Source: an uncultured Solimonas sp.
GTDB taxonomy: Bacteria; Pseudomonadota; Gammaproteobacteria; Nevskiales; Nevskiaceae
Reading direction: 5' to 3'
DNA length: 43,306 nt
Assembly: GCA_946478985.1 (NCBI GenBank)
Contig: CAMLDZ010000014.1
Coordinates: forward strand, 1-43,306
The position numbers were made by a program, and so were the translations under genes. Shown here in pieces: positions 7,222-17,741 of the stretch. The notes under the pieces were generated by a model that saw only the letters and a list, made by a program, of their open reading frames with translations, was not told the DNA's origin and ran no database searches. Every line of letters begins with the position of its first letter. Positions within the stretch are counted from its first letter, which is position 1.

Positions 7222-8961
7222 TCAGTCGCCGATCGTGCAGGCATTGGCCTGCAGCAGATCGATGATGCCGGCGCTGACCTTGCGCAAGGCCGAGCGGCGC
7301 AGGTCGGGCACGCCTTCACGGTCGGCCTGCGCGCTGATCTCCAGCGCGCTGCCGCCTTCCATGATGATGCGGCCCATCTCCTCGCTGAAAGGCATCACCT
7401 GGTAGATGCCGGTGCGGCCCTTGTAGCCGTTGTCGCATTGCTCGCAACCCACCGCTTCGAACAGGCTGAAGCCGGGGCGGTCCAGCTCCGTGGCCGTGAA
7501 GCCCTGGCGCAGCAGTTCGACGCGGGGAATATCCGCCTGTCGCTTGCAGTGTGGACAGAGCTTGCGCGCGAGACGCTGCGCGATCACCAGCGTCAGCGTC
7601 GAGGCGATGTTGTAGGCGGGCACGCCCATGTTCATCAGGCGCACGACCGTCTGCGGCGCATCGTTGGTGTGCAGGGTCGACAGCACGAGGTGGCCGGTCT
7701 GCGCCGCCTTGATGGCGATCTCGGCAGTTTCCAGGTCGCGGACTTCACCGACCATGATTACGTCCGGGTCCTGGCGCAGGAAGGCTTTCAGTGCGGCCGC
7801 GAAGGTCAGGCCCACGCGCGGATTGACGTTGACCTGGTTGATGCCGGGCAGATTGATCTCGGCCGGGTCCTCGGCGGTGGAGATGTTGATGTCGTCGGTG
7901 TTGAGGATGTTGAGGCCGGTATACAGCGACACCGTCTTGCCCGAGCCGGTCGGGCCGGTGACGAGAATCATGCCCTGCGGCTGCTGCAGCGCCTTCAGGT
8001 AGGCCTCCTTCTGCTCCTGCTCGTAGCCCAGCGCGTCGATGCCCAGCTGCGCCTGCGAGGGATCGAGGATGCGGCAGCAGATCTTCTCGCCGAACAGCGT
8101 CGGACAGGTGCTGACGCGGAAGTCGATGGCCTTGGTCTTGGAGATGTAAAGCTTGATCCGGCCATCCTGCGGTACGCGCCGTTCGGCCAGATCCAGGCGC
8201 GACATCACCTTGACGCGCGCGGCGAGCCGGCCTGCCATCGCCTGAGGCGGCGTGGCGATGGTCTTCAGTTCGCCGTCCTTGCGGTAGCGGATGCGGAAGC
8301 TCTTCTCGTAGGGCTCGAAGTGCACGTCGGATGCACCGGCGTGGATCGCGTCGACAAAGATCTTGTTGATGTAGCGGACGATCGGCGCGTCCTCGGCATC
8401 CGCCCTGGTCGCGTCGATGCCGGCTTCCGGGCCATCGCCGGTATCGGCGACTTCGAGGTTCTCCAGGTCGGCGTCGCCCAGATCGATCTTCTGCGCCTCG
8501 GCCGCCGAGATCGCGGCGTCGAGCGCCTTGACCAGCTTGTCTTCCTCGACCAGCACGCCTTCGGTCATGTTGCCGGTGGCGAACTTGATCTCGTCGAGGG
8601 CCTGCAGGTTGGTCGGATCGGAGACCGCGACGAAAGTCTTCTTGCCGCGCTTGAACAGCGGCAGCGCGTGGACTTTGCGCAGCACCTTGTCGCTGACTTC
8701 GCGGGCAACGGCGGTGTCGAGTTCGATCGCGTTGAGGTCGAGCAGGGGCGTGCCGAACTCGATGCTGGCGGCCTCGGCGATCTTGTAGGCGGAGAGGTGG
8801 CGGCTCTCGACCAGCGCGGTCACGAACGGCACGCCGGTCTTCAGCGCCTTCTGCTGCGTGTCGCGGGCGTGATCTTCGGAGATCAGCTTGTCGGCGACCA
8901 GGCGGCGGGCAAGGCCGCCGAGGAGTACGGCATTTGCGGTGGGCGCGGTGCCGATCGCCAT
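7222..8961 (-). CDS. pilB: Type IV pilus extension ATPase PilB
   Basis: PilB of 579 residues is the hexameric cytoplasmic ATPase that drives pilus extension. The N-terminal T2SSE/MshEN domain covers roughly residues 1-170. The ATPase core has Walker A GPTGSGKT near residue 340, an Asp box, Walker B (DPDVIMVGEVRDLETAE) and a His box (TGHLVLSTLHTNDAPQT). A zinc site CPHC...CEQC precedes GYKGRTGIYQVMPFS. No pilin gene precedes it, although pilA often sits at this position in other genera; the upstream neighbour here is rho. There is no strong Shine-Dalgarno sequence before the ATG. Confidence 0.96.
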   Translation of the reverse strand: MAIGTAPTANAVLLGGLARRLVADKLISEDHARDTQQKALKTGVPFVTALVESRHLSAYKIAEAASIEFGTPLLDLNAIELDTAVAREVSDKVLRKVHALPLFKRGKKTFVAVSDPTNLQALDEIKFATGNMTEGVLVEEDKLVKALDAAISAAEAQKIDLGDADLENLEVADTGDGPEAGIDATRADAEDAPIVRYINKIFVDAIHAGASDVHFEPYEKSFRIRYRKDGELKTIATPPQAMAGRLAARVKVMSRLDLAERRVPQDGRIKLYISKTKAIDFRVSTCPTLFGEKICCRILDPSQAQLGIDALGYEQEQKEAYLKALQQPQGMILVTGPTGSGKTVSLYTGLNILNTDDINISTAEDPAEINLPGINQVNVNPRVGLTFAAALKAFLRQDPDVIMVGEVRDLETAEIAIKAAQTGHLVLSTLHTNDAPQTVVRLMNMGVPAYNIASTLTLVIAQRLARKLCPHCKRQADIPRVELLRQGFTATELDRPGFSLFEAVGCEQCDNGYKGRTGIYQVMPFSEEMGRIIMEGGSALEISAQADREGVPDLRRSALRKVSAGIIDLLQANACTIGD

Positions 8962-9044
8962 GAGATCAGGAGTGCATAGCGGGAATCATGGCGGCAATGT
9001 TGTGTGGCCGCGCCGGCAACGTCAATGCGACCCGGCCGGACGGC

Positions 9045-9065
9045 CGCCTGCATGGCGCAGGCGGT
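9045..9065 (-). terminator. Perfect 8-bp hairpin after rho (possible terminator)
   Basis: CCGCCTGC (9045-9052) pairs exactly with GCAGGCGG (9058-9065) around a 5-base loop, starting 15 bases past the rho stop and well before pilB. There is no T-tract, so it is at best a weak or Rho-assisted terminator, or a 3'-end stabilising hairpin. Confidence 0.4.
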
Positions 9066-9079
9066 CGCCGCGGGCGACG

Positions 9080-10603
<1,524 letters not shown>

Positions 10604-10617
10604 GAAGGAGGCGCTCT

Positions 10618-10959
10618 TTAGGCGACGGTGATGTGGGGAGCCACGAACGCCGTCAGCTGTGCCTTGTGCACGGCGCCGACCTGCGTGGCGGCCGGCTGGC
10701 CGTTCTTGAAGAGAATCAGCGTCGGAATGCCGCGGATGCCGAGCGCTGCCGGCGTCTGCGGATTTTCGTCGACGTTGAGCTTGACGATCTTGAGTTTGCC
10801 GGCCTGCTCGGCGGCGATCTGATCGAGGATCGGTGCGATCATCCGGCAGGGGCCACACCATTCGGCCCAGAAATCGACCAGCACCGGCTGCGTCTGACTG
10901 GCAACGCGTACGTCCTGCTCGAAACCGGCGTCGGTTGTCGCTGAAATGAGTTCGCTCAT
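10618..10959 (-). CDS. trxA: Thioredoxin 1
   Basis: This thioredoxin of 113 residues has the redox motif WCGPC (Cys35, Cys38), the buried Asp ([11 protein letters not shown]) and the cis-Pro loop [11 protein letters not shown]. It reduces disulfides of cytoplasmic proteins such as ribonucleotide reductase. The start at 10959 is supported by AGAGGT a few bases upstream and by family length; the open frame continues upstream but that part has no similarity to thioredoxin. It lies 14 bases before rho and divergent from rhlB, the trio also found together in E. coli. Confidence 0.96.
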   Translation of the reverse strand: MSELISATTDAGFEQDVRVASQTQPVLVDFWAEWCGPCRMIAPILDQIAAEQAGKLKIVKLNVDENPQTPAALGIRGIPTLILFKNGQPAATQVGAVHKAQLTAFVAPHITVA

Positions 10960-11044
10960 GAGAACCTCTACGGAAGATGGGACACGGGGATTAAGACCCG
11001 CACGCTCCGCATGTGGGGTGATTTCTGGTCGATCCAAGCCGCGC

Positions 11045-11064
11045 AAAAAAAACGGCGGACCGTT
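11045..11064 (-). terminator. Attenuator-like hairpin with U8 upstream of trxA-rho
   Basis: Read on the minus strand, AACGG (11064-11060) pairs with CCGTT (11055-11051) around a four-base loop and runs straight into eight Ts ending at 11045. It lies about 85 bases before the trxA ATG, and no minus-strand gene precedes it. It would terminate, or attenuate, transcripts that begin in the rhlB-trxA intergenic region and head into trxA-rho. The 5-bp stem is short, so efficiency is uncertain. Confidence 0.4.
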
Positions 11065-11205
11065 ATGATTTCTTGACAACGGGGAATAACCGGGGCCGGA
11101 AGCAGCTGGCGTTACTTGAAACGCTGCCGGGCCATTGACAGCGTTATTTGATCCGAAACCTCCGCGCCTTGCAAGAGCCGGTCAACCGGCGAATCCGACT
11201 ATTTA

Positions 11206-12483
11206 ATGCAATCTGACCATCTGTCCGCTGTCCGCTTCTCGGAGTTGCCGCTGCATCCCACGCTGCATAGCAGCCTGGCGATTCTCGGCTACACCCACTG
11301 CACGCCCATCCAGGCGCAGGCCTTGCCACGCGCGCTCGCCGGCGAGGATCTGGCGGGCCAGGCGCAGACCGGCACCGGCAAATCGGCGGCATTCCTGCTG
11401 GCGACGATGCAGCACCTGCTGACGCATCCACGCGCCGAAGCCGACGATCCCAACCAGCCCCGCGCGATCATGCTGGCGCCGACGCGCGAGCTGGCGGTGC
11501 AGATCCATGCCGACGCGCTGGGCATCGGCAGCCAGACCGGTCTGCGGATGACCGTCTGCTACGGCGGTGCAGGCTATGAACTGCAGCGGCAGAACATCGA
11601 GGCGGGCGTCGATATCCTGATCGGCACGCCGGGCCGGCTGATCGACTACTTCAAGCAGGGCACCTACCACCTCAAGCAGATCGAAGTGCTGGTGCTGGAC
11701 GAGGCGGACCGCATGTTCGATCTCGGCTTCATCGCCGACATCCGCTATCTGATCCGCAAGATGCCGCCGCCTGCGCAGCGCAAGAACTATCTGTTCTCGG
11801 CGACGCTGTCGCATCGCGTGCTCGAGTTGGCGTTCGAGCACATGAACAATCCGCAGAAGCTGGAGATCGTGCCGGAGCAGGTGACGGCCGAACGCGTCAG
11901 CCAGGGGCTGGTCCACGTCGCCAACGACGAGAAGCTGCCGTTCCTGATCGGCCTGCTGCGGCAGCGCCAGGCGGTGCGCTGTCTGGTCTTCATCAACACC
12001 AAGCGCGGCGCCGAGTTTCTCGAGAACGGCCTGCGCGCCAACGGCTTCGAGGCGCGCGTGCTGTCCGGCGACGTGTCGCAGGGCACGCGACTGAAGCTGC
12101 TCGAAGAGTTCAAGGCCGGCAGCTTGCCGGTGCTCGTGGCCACCGACGTGGCAGCGCGCGGCCTGCACATTCCGGGTGTCGATCTGGTCGTCAACTACGA
12201 CCTGCCGCAGGACCCCGAGGATTACGTGCATCGCATCGGCCGTACTGCGCGGGCCGGCGCCTCCGGCGATGCGATCTCGCTGTGCTGCGAGACCTGGGTC
12301 TATTCCTTGCCGGAAATCGAGAAGTACATCGGCAGCCGCATCCCGCTGATGGACGACGGCCACGCACTGATCGCCAGCGACGTCGTCGTACCGAGCATGC
12401 CGCGGCGCCAGCACAGCGGCCCGCCGGGGCGCGGCGGTGGCGGCGGGCGTGGCGGCCGCCGGCCCGCCGGCCGGCGTCGCTAG
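11206..12483 (+). CDS. rhlB: DEAD-box ATP-dependent RNA helicase RhlB
   Basis: This DEAD-box helicase of 425 residues unwinds short RNA duplexes; in E. coli RhlB works in the RNA degradosome with RNase E. The Q-motif region (GYTHCTPIQAQALP), Walker A AQTGTGKS near residue 52, PTRELAVQ, DEAD near residue 165, SAT, and HRIGRTARAG are all present. DEADRMFDLGFIADIRYL followed by LFSATLSHRV is typical of RhlB rather than RhlE. The C-terminus is a short Gly/Arg-rich tail. The setting, divergent from trxA-rho, supports the name. No strong Shine-Dalgarno sequence precedes the ATG. Confidence 0.92.
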   Translation: MQSDHLSAVRFSELPLHPTLHSSLAILGYTHCTPIQAQALPRALAGEDLAGQAQTGTGKSAAFLLATMQHLLTHPRAEADDPNQPRAIMLAPTRELAVQIHADALGIGSQTGLRMTVCYGGAGYELQRQNIEAGVDILIGTPGRLIDYFKQGTYHLKQIEVLVLDEADRMFDLGFIADIRYLIRKMPPPAQRKNYLFSATLSHRVLELAFEHMNNPQKLEIVPEQVTAERVSQGLVHVANDEKLPFLIGLLRQRQAVRCLVFINTKRGAEFLENGLRANGFEARVLSGDVSQGTRLKLLEEFKAGSLPVLVATDVAARGLHIPGVDLVVNYDLPQDPEDYVHRIGRTARAGASGDAISLCCETWVYSLPEIEKYIGSRIPLMDDGHALIASDVVVPSMPRRQHSGPPGRGGGGGRGGRRPAGRRR

Positions 12484-12503
12484 AAGGTTTCGCCGCTCGG
12501 CGA

Positions 12504-12531
12504 TTGTCATCGCTGGATTTGCTGATATATT
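12504..12531 (+). promoter_or_regulatory. Probable sigma-70 promoter of the PBP7-type gene
   Basis: TTGTCA (12504-12509) and TATATT (12526-12531) are separated by 16 bp, just after the rhlB stop. The predicted start is near 12538, about 25 nt before the ATG at 12563. This gives the gene its own promoter separate from rhlB. Confidence 0.5.
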
Positions 12532-12562
12532 CCGAGACTTAGAGTCACATCTTGAACCTGGG

Positions 12563-13813
12563 ATGAAGCCGAATTCTCCGCGCCTGCTGACCGGTATCGA
12601 CTACCGAATCTCTGGTCTGGGCTCTCGCTCGCGTCGGCGCCTGCGCATCCTGCTGAGCCTGGTCGCGATTTCGGCGTTCGGTTCGGCCTGGCTGATTCGT
12701 GAGGAGGCCAGCGCCGCGGCCGAGGCCGCCGCGCTGGCGGAATCGATGCCGCAGAGCGTGGCGGCGGCCGATCGGGCCACATCGGCCGCTCCCACTTCAC
12801 CGTTCGCAGTCGTTTCGGCAACGCCGGATCCGGCGCCTGCGACGAGCGCGGCCAGCGCCATGCCCTCGGTGCCGGAGACGCTCAAGCCTGCCAGCGCGGC
12901 GGTTCAGGCTGCAGTTGCCGCCGCACCGACTTCCGACGAAGCGGTCGTCGATGCGATCACTGAAGAACTCGAGGAAAAGCCGGGCCGCAAGCAGCTGACG
13001 CTGCCCGCCGGCCTCAAGCTGCGTTCCAGCGTCGTGCTGGTCGTCGACCAGAACACGCACGAGGTGCTGGCCGGGCAGAACATCGACGCGGTGCGGCCGA
13101 TCGCCTCGCTGACCAAGCTGATGACGGCGCTGGTGGTGACCGACGCCAGGCAGCCGCTCGATGAAGTGCTCGAAATCACCCGCGAGGACTTCGACACCGA
13201 GAAGCACTCGTACTCGCGGCTGACCGCCGGCATGAAGTTCACGCGTGAGGAGATGCTGATCCTGGCGCTGATGTCCTCGGAGAACCGCGCCGCGTCGGCG
13301 CTCGGCCGCAACTATCCGGGCGGCCGGGCGGCCTTCATCAAGGCGATGAATGCCAAGGCGCGCGCACTCGGCATGAGCCGTACGGCGTTCGGCGACAGCA
13401 CCGGTCTGTCGAGCCGCAATGTGTCGACCGCGCAGGATCTGGCCAAGCTGGTCGAGGCCGCCTACAAGGTTCGCCTGATCCGCGAGTTCTCGACGCAGAC
13501 CGAGCACACGGTCAAGCCGACCAAGCGGCGTCAGCTGCATTTCGTCAGCAGCAACCGTCTGGTGCGCGCCAAGAACGACTGGCGTATCGGCTTGCAGAAG
13601 ACCGGCTTCACCAACGAAGCCGGTCGCTGCCTGGTGATGCAGGCGACCGTCAAGGGCCGCCAGATCATCATGGTGCTGCTCGACTCCGACGGTAAGCTGA
13701 CGCGCTTTGCCGACGCGCAGCGCCTGCGTCAGTGGATCGAGTCCGGCCGCAATACCGCCAGCGCCAAGGCGCAATCGAAGAGCAAGGCCAAGGCCAAGGC
13801 CGGCACTTCATAG
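12563..13813 (+). CDS. pbpG: D-alanyl-D-alanine endopeptidase, PBP7/PbpG type (peptidase S11)
   Basis: This serine peptidase of 416 residues acts on peptidoglycan in the periplasm. One hydrophobic segment at about residues 32-46 (RILLSLVAISAFGSAWL) is a signal anchor. A long Ala/Ser/Thr/Pro-rich linker (about 50-135) follows, then the S11 domain. The active-site triad is complete: SLTK (Ser near 181), SEN (near 239) and KTG (near 345). The C-terminus is a Lys/Ala-rich repeat (KSKAKAKAG). The Ala-rich linker and Lys-rich tail are longer than in E. coli PbpG and may thread or bind the wall. The ATG at 12563 was preferred over an upstream in-frame ATG lying inside rhlB, because a promoter maps between the two. 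Confidence 0.87.
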   Translation: MKPNSPRLLTGIDYRISGLGSRSRRRLRILLSLVAISAFGSAWLIREEASAAAEAAALAESMPQSVAAADRATSAAPTSPFAVVSATPDPAPATSAASAMPSVPETLKPASAAVQAAVAAAPTSDEAVVDAITEELEEKPGRKQLTLPAGLKLRSSVVLVVDQNTHEVLAGQNIDAVRPIASLTKLMTALVVTDARQPLDEVLEITREDFDTEKHSYSRLTAGMKFTREEMLILALMSSENRAASALGRNYPGGRAAFIKAMNAKARALGMSRTAFGDSTGLSSRNVSTAQDLAKLVEAAYKVRLIREFSTQTEHTVKPTKRRQLHFVSSNRLVRAKNDWRIGLQKTGFTNEAGRCLVMQATVKGRQIIMVLLDSDGKLTRFADAQRLRQWIESGRNTASAKAQSKSKAKAKAGTS

Positions 13814-13826
13814 GCAGGACGCCTGC

Positions 13827-14513
13827 TCAGGCCGGCACGCTGGGCAGCAGCTCGGCGATCGTTTCCACCGAGCGCATCGCTGGCAGCGGTCTCGCTGCGA
13901 CGCCGCTATCCGGCTTGCGGATGCCGATCACCTGCTTGATCCCGTAGGCCTCGGCCGACGACAGCACCGGCATGCTGTCGTCGACGAACAGCGTGCGCTG
14001 CGGGTCGAAGGGGTATTGCCGCTGCACGTTCTCCCAGAAGCGCTGGTCCTCCTTCGGATGACCGAAGTCGTGCGAGCAAATGATGTGTTCGAAGTAGGGC
14101 CGCAGCCCGGTCTGCTGCAGCTTGAGCTGCCAGCTGTCGCGGTGTGCGTTGGTGGCCAGCCACAGCTTGCGGCCGCTGCGTCGCACCGCCTTGAGAAAAT
14201 CCTCGGCGCCCGGGATCGGCGTGATGCGCGCGCGAATCTCCTGCTTGAGCGACGCCATGTCGATGCCGGTGACGGCGCTCCAGTGGTCGGTGCAGTACCA
14301 GGGCAGCGTGTGCTGGATGTCGAGAAACCTCGGTTCCAGCGCGGCGCGTGCCTGATCCAGACTGAGCCGGTGCCGCTCGGCGTAGCGGCGCGGTACCAGC
14401 TCGCGCCAGAAGTAGTTGTCGAAGGCCAGATCGAGGATCGTGCCGTCCATGTCCAGCAACACCCATTCGACCTGGTCCCAATCGACCAGATGCGCATTCG
14501 CCAGTCTGTCCAT
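13827..14513 (-). CDS. yrfG: GMP/IMP nucleotidase, HAD family (YrfG)
   Basis: This HAD-superfamily phosphatase of 228 residues has the nucleophile motif DMDGTILDL (Asp21, Asp23), motif II ATNAHRDSW and the distal FVDDSMPVLSSA. YrfG of E. coli dephosphorylates GMP and IMP, and the family wording fits along the length, including LVDWDQVEWVLLDMDGTILD near the start. It is divergent from cysQ with only 17 bases between the two start codons. It converges on the PBP7 gene with 13 bases between stops, which hold a small hairpin (GCAGG/CCTGC). Confidence 0.87.
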   Translation of the reverse strand: MDRLANAHLVDWDQVEWVLLDMDGTILDLAFDNYFWRELVPRRYAERHRLSLDQARAALEPRFLDIQHTLPWYCTDHWSAVTGIDMASLKQEIRARITPIPGAEDFLKAVRRSGRKLWLATNAHRDSWQLKLQQTGLRPYFEHIICSHDFGHPKEDQRFWENVQRQYPFDPQRTLFVDDSMPVLSSAEAYGIKQVIGIRKPDSGVAARPLPAMRSVETIAELLPSVPA

Positions 14514-14530
14514 GACCGTATGATACGGGC

Positions 14531-14533
<3 letters not shown>
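14511..14533. promoter_or_regulatory. Palindrome CCGTATGATACGG between divergent yrfG and cysQ
   Basis: A perfect 13-bp inverted repeat, CCGTAT-G-ATACGG, occupies 14516-14528 and fills the gap between the two start codons. With one mismatch it extends to CATG on each side, so the two start codons are part of the symmetry. It holds TATGAT (plus strand) and TATCAT (minus strand), each six bases before its ATG, so both messages could be leaderless if these act as -10 elements. Good -35 boxes are lacking. The same core recurs at 38571-38583. Confidence 0.6.
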
Positions 14534-15327
<794 letters not shown>

Positions 15328-15328
<1 letters not shown>

Positions 15329-15861
15329 TGAGCCGCAACCACGTCGACGCCTTGTTGCATGAACTGGGCATCGACGTTGCCATGATCCGCCGCCGCCGGC
15401 TCCCCCGTTATCGCGAGGCTCAACGTCTGCAGCCGGTGGGTCTGGGCACCGATGGTCGCGACAAGCTGCTGATCGCCGAAGCGGCCAAAGCCTGGCAACA
15501 GATGCGCGCCGCCGCCGCGGGGGACGGCATCGAACTGCTGCTGATCTCGGCGTTCCGCAGCGTCGCGTTCCAGGCGGCGCTTATCCGCGACAAGCTGCGT
15601 CGCGGCATGCCGATCGACGAGATCCTGCGCGTCAACGCGCCGCCCGGCTACAGCGAGCATCACAGTGGCCGCGCCGTCGACATCGGCTGTGCCGGCACCA
15701 CCGCACTCGACGAAGCCTTCGAGCACACCGCGGCGTTTGCCTGGCTCACAGCACGGGCTGGCCGACATGGCTTCCGGCTTTCGTACCCGCGGGGGAACGC
15801 CCAGGGCTACCAGTACGAGCCCTGGCACTGGTGCTGGCAGCGCGGCTCCAGCGCTCCTTGA
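15328..15861 (+). CDS. D-alanyl-D-alanine carboxypeptidase, VanY/M15B family
   Basis: This zinc peptidase of 177 residues has the M15 signature SEHHSGRAVDIG, whose His and Asp bind zinc, and the distal EPWHW, whose His is the third ligand. ISAFRSVAFQAALI is also typical of the family. It should cleave D-Ala-D-Ala stem peptides. No signal peptide is visible, so it is either cytoplasmic, acting on recycled muropeptides, or starts elsewhere. I chose GTG at 15328 because it overlaps the cysQ stop by one base (coupling). Its last 116 bases overlap the opposing acyltransferase gene, and the essential His lies inside that overlap. Confidence 0.83.
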
Positions 15862-16999
15862 GTCGCGTCGCCGGTTTCTCGATCAGGTAGTAGCCGAGCG
15901 CGCCGCAGGCGATCGCCGCAAAAATGTTCCACGGCCAGCTGCTCAGCACCCAGGGCTTGAGGTAGGCATCCGCTGGCGCGAGGAAAATCTGCTGCCACAG
16001 GTAGAGGCTGTACGAGATGCGGCCCAGCCAGCGCAGCGGCGCGACAGACAGCAGGCTGCGCAGACGCCCGTCGGGCAGCGCAGTCTCGGCAATGATCAGC
16101 AGCGCCGCGACCGGCACCGTCACCGCATACAGCGGCATCCACCTCAGATCCTGCAGATCCTCACCGCGTGCCCAGGCGATCGCCAGCGTCATCGCCGTGA
16201 ACAGCGCCAGCCAGCGCCCGCGATGGGCAAGCCGGACATATGCGGTGAACCAGCGCGGCTGCCGCGGCTCGCGCAGCATCAGCGCGAACAGGCAGCCGGC
16301 GGCCAGATGCGGCAGGAACGGCAGGATGTTCTGCAGCGGCTTGGCGTAAGCCACTGTCAGCGGTGTCACCGCAAACGCGGCGGCGATCAGCAGGCTCAGG
16401 CCGAGTATCAGTTTGCGCGGCGTCAGCACGGCAGCGAACAGCAGCGGCCAGAACAGGTAGAACTGTTCCTCCAGCGACAGGCTCCAGGTGTGGCCGAAGA
16501 ACCAGTCGCCTTTGAACAGCGGCGTGTTCTTGGTCAGGGTGATCGCGCCGGTGAACGAAGGCCAGGACCACTGGATGTAGCCGAGCCAGGCGACCATGGC
16601 GATGCCGGCGGCCGCGGCGACGAACGGCGGCACGATCCGCAGGACGCGGCGCAGCCAGAACTGCTTGAGATCGACGCCGCCGGTGCGCGCGCGTTCGCGC
16701 AGCAGCAGGTGGGTGATGATGAAGCCGCTGATCGCGAAGAACAGTTCGACGCCGACGATGCCCATCTCGCGCAACGGATGCAGCCAGGCCGGGGCATTGG
16801 CGGTGGAGGCTCCGTGGCCGAGCAGGACGATGAAGATCGACACCGCGCGCAGGCCGTCGAGACCGTCGATGCGCGTGCTGGTCCCTGCGCTTGTCGTGAC
16901 GGACGACGCAGGAAGGGGCGCGGCTGCCTGCCGCACGGCCGGGGCTCTGGACTCCATTGCGAACGCTTGCCGGTGACGCGACGGTTTCGTCGCTGTCAT
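15746..16999 (-). CDS. Membrane acyltransferase of the OafA/YrhL (acyltransferase 3) family
   Basis: This integral membrane protein of 417 residues has about ten hydrophobic segments. An acyltransferase-3 signature starts at IDGLDGLRAVSIFIVLLGHG, continues with the ELFFAISGFIITHLLL motif and RRVLRIVPPF, and ends with SYSLYLWQQIF and YYLIEKPATRLKERW. Such proteins O-acylate surface sugars or periplasmic glycans. The substrate cannot be told from the neighbours. About 40 low-complexity residues precede the first motif, so a later start is possible. The last 30 or so residues are Ser/Arg/Gly-rich and are encoded opposite the VanY-type gene. Confidence 0.85.
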   Translation of the reverse strand: MTATKPSRHRQAFAMESRAPAVRQAAAPLPASSVTTSAGTSTRIDGLDGLRAVSIFIVLLGHGASTANAPAWLHPLREMGIVGVELFFAISGFIITHLLLRERARTGGVDLKQFWLRRVLRIVPPFVAAAAGIAMVAWLGYIQWSWPSFTGAITLTKNTPLFKGDWFFGHTWSLSLEEQFYLFWPLLFAAVLTPRKLILGLSLLIAAAFAVTPLTVAYAKPLQNILPFLPHLAAGCLFALMLREPRQPRWFTAYVRLAHRGRWLALFTAMTLAIAWARGEDLQDLRWMPLYAVTVPVAALLIIAETALPDGRLRSLLSVAPLRWLGRISYSLYLWQQIFLAPADAYLKPWVLSSWPWNIFAAIACGALGYYLIEKPATRLKERWSRAASTSARARTGSPGRSPAGTKAGSHVGQPVL

Positions 17000-17066
17000 C
17001 AGGGTGCGTCGGAGCGATGAATCGCGGCTGAAATGGCGCGCTCGAGCCTGCCCCTAAGTCGCCGAT

Positions 17067-17741
17067 TTAAATTGCAATTTGCAAGAGGCTCTGCGCCTGC
17101 GGGTGCGCTGCGGCGGGCTGCGCCTTGTCGTCGCGCAGCAGCTGCCAGGTCTGCATGCCGGCCTCGCGGGCGGCATCGAGTTCGGCACCGACGTCGGACA
17201 GGAACAGTACTTCGCTGCCCGGCAGGCCGATCTGCTGCAGGATCGCCCGGTACGCGGCGGCCTCGCGCTTGGCGCCGATGCGCGTGTCGAAGTAGCCGGA
17301 GAACAACGGCTGCAGATCGCCGTAGGCGGTGTGGCCGAAGATCAGCTTCTGCGCCTCGACCGAACCGGATGAGTACACGTAGAGCTTCTTGCCGGCGGCA
17401 TGCCAGGCGCGCAGCGCCTCCGGGGTGTCGGCGTAGACATGGCCGTTGAGCTCGCCGCTTTCATAGCCCAGCCGCCAGATCATGCCTTGCAGCGTTTTCA
17501 GCGGCGTCAGCTTCTTGTCCTCGGCGATCCATTGCTCCAGCACATCGGCGGCGTCGTCGATCGACAGATCGCGGCCGACGATGTGCTCCACGTCGTCCAG
17601 CGCATGCTGGACCGCGTCGACGCCGGCCTGTTCGCGCAGAAAGCGGCGCAGATGCTGCCTGGCGTACGGGAACAGCGTCTGATGGACGAAATCGATCGAC
17701 GAGGTGGTGCCTTCGATGTCGGTGACGATGGCCCGGATCAA
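17067..17741 (-). CDS. mtnC: Acireductone synthase (enolase-phosphatase E1)
   Basis: MtnC of 224 residues is a HAD-family enzyme of the methionine salvage pathway. It enolises and then dephosphorylates 2,3-diketo-5-methylthiopentyl-1-phosphate, giving the substrate for MtnD. The family nucleophile motif TDIEGTTSSIDFVH is at the N-terminus; YVYSSGSVEAQKL and FLSDVGAELDAA supply the other HAD motifs. Its ATG overlaps the mtnD stop (ATGA). The last codons contain a perfect 12-bp palindrome, AAATTGCAATTT, at 17069-17080, probably only coincidental with the Gln-Ile-Ala-Ile ending. Confidence 0.95.
   Translation of the reverse strand: MIRAIVTDIEGTTSSIDFVHQTLFPYARQHLRRFLREQAGVDAVQHALDDVEHIVGRDLSIDDAADVLEQWIAEDKKLTPLKTLQGMIWRLGYESGELNGHVYADTPEALRAWHAAGKKLYVYSSGSVEAQKLIFGHTAYGDLQPLFSGYFDTRIGAKREAAAYRAILQQIGLPGSEVLFLSDVGAELDAAREAGMQTWQLLRDDKAQPAAAHPQAQSLLQIAI

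Noticed and set aside
10604..10861. N-terminal extension of the rho frame into trxA
   Set aside because: The extra 86 codons are trxA read in another frame; the MKHRRRFQ start after the trxA stop is sufficient.
17069..17080. Perfect palindrome AAATTGCAATTT at the end of mtnC
   Set aside because: It lies within the final codons of mtnC and has no promoter or gene start beside it that it could control.
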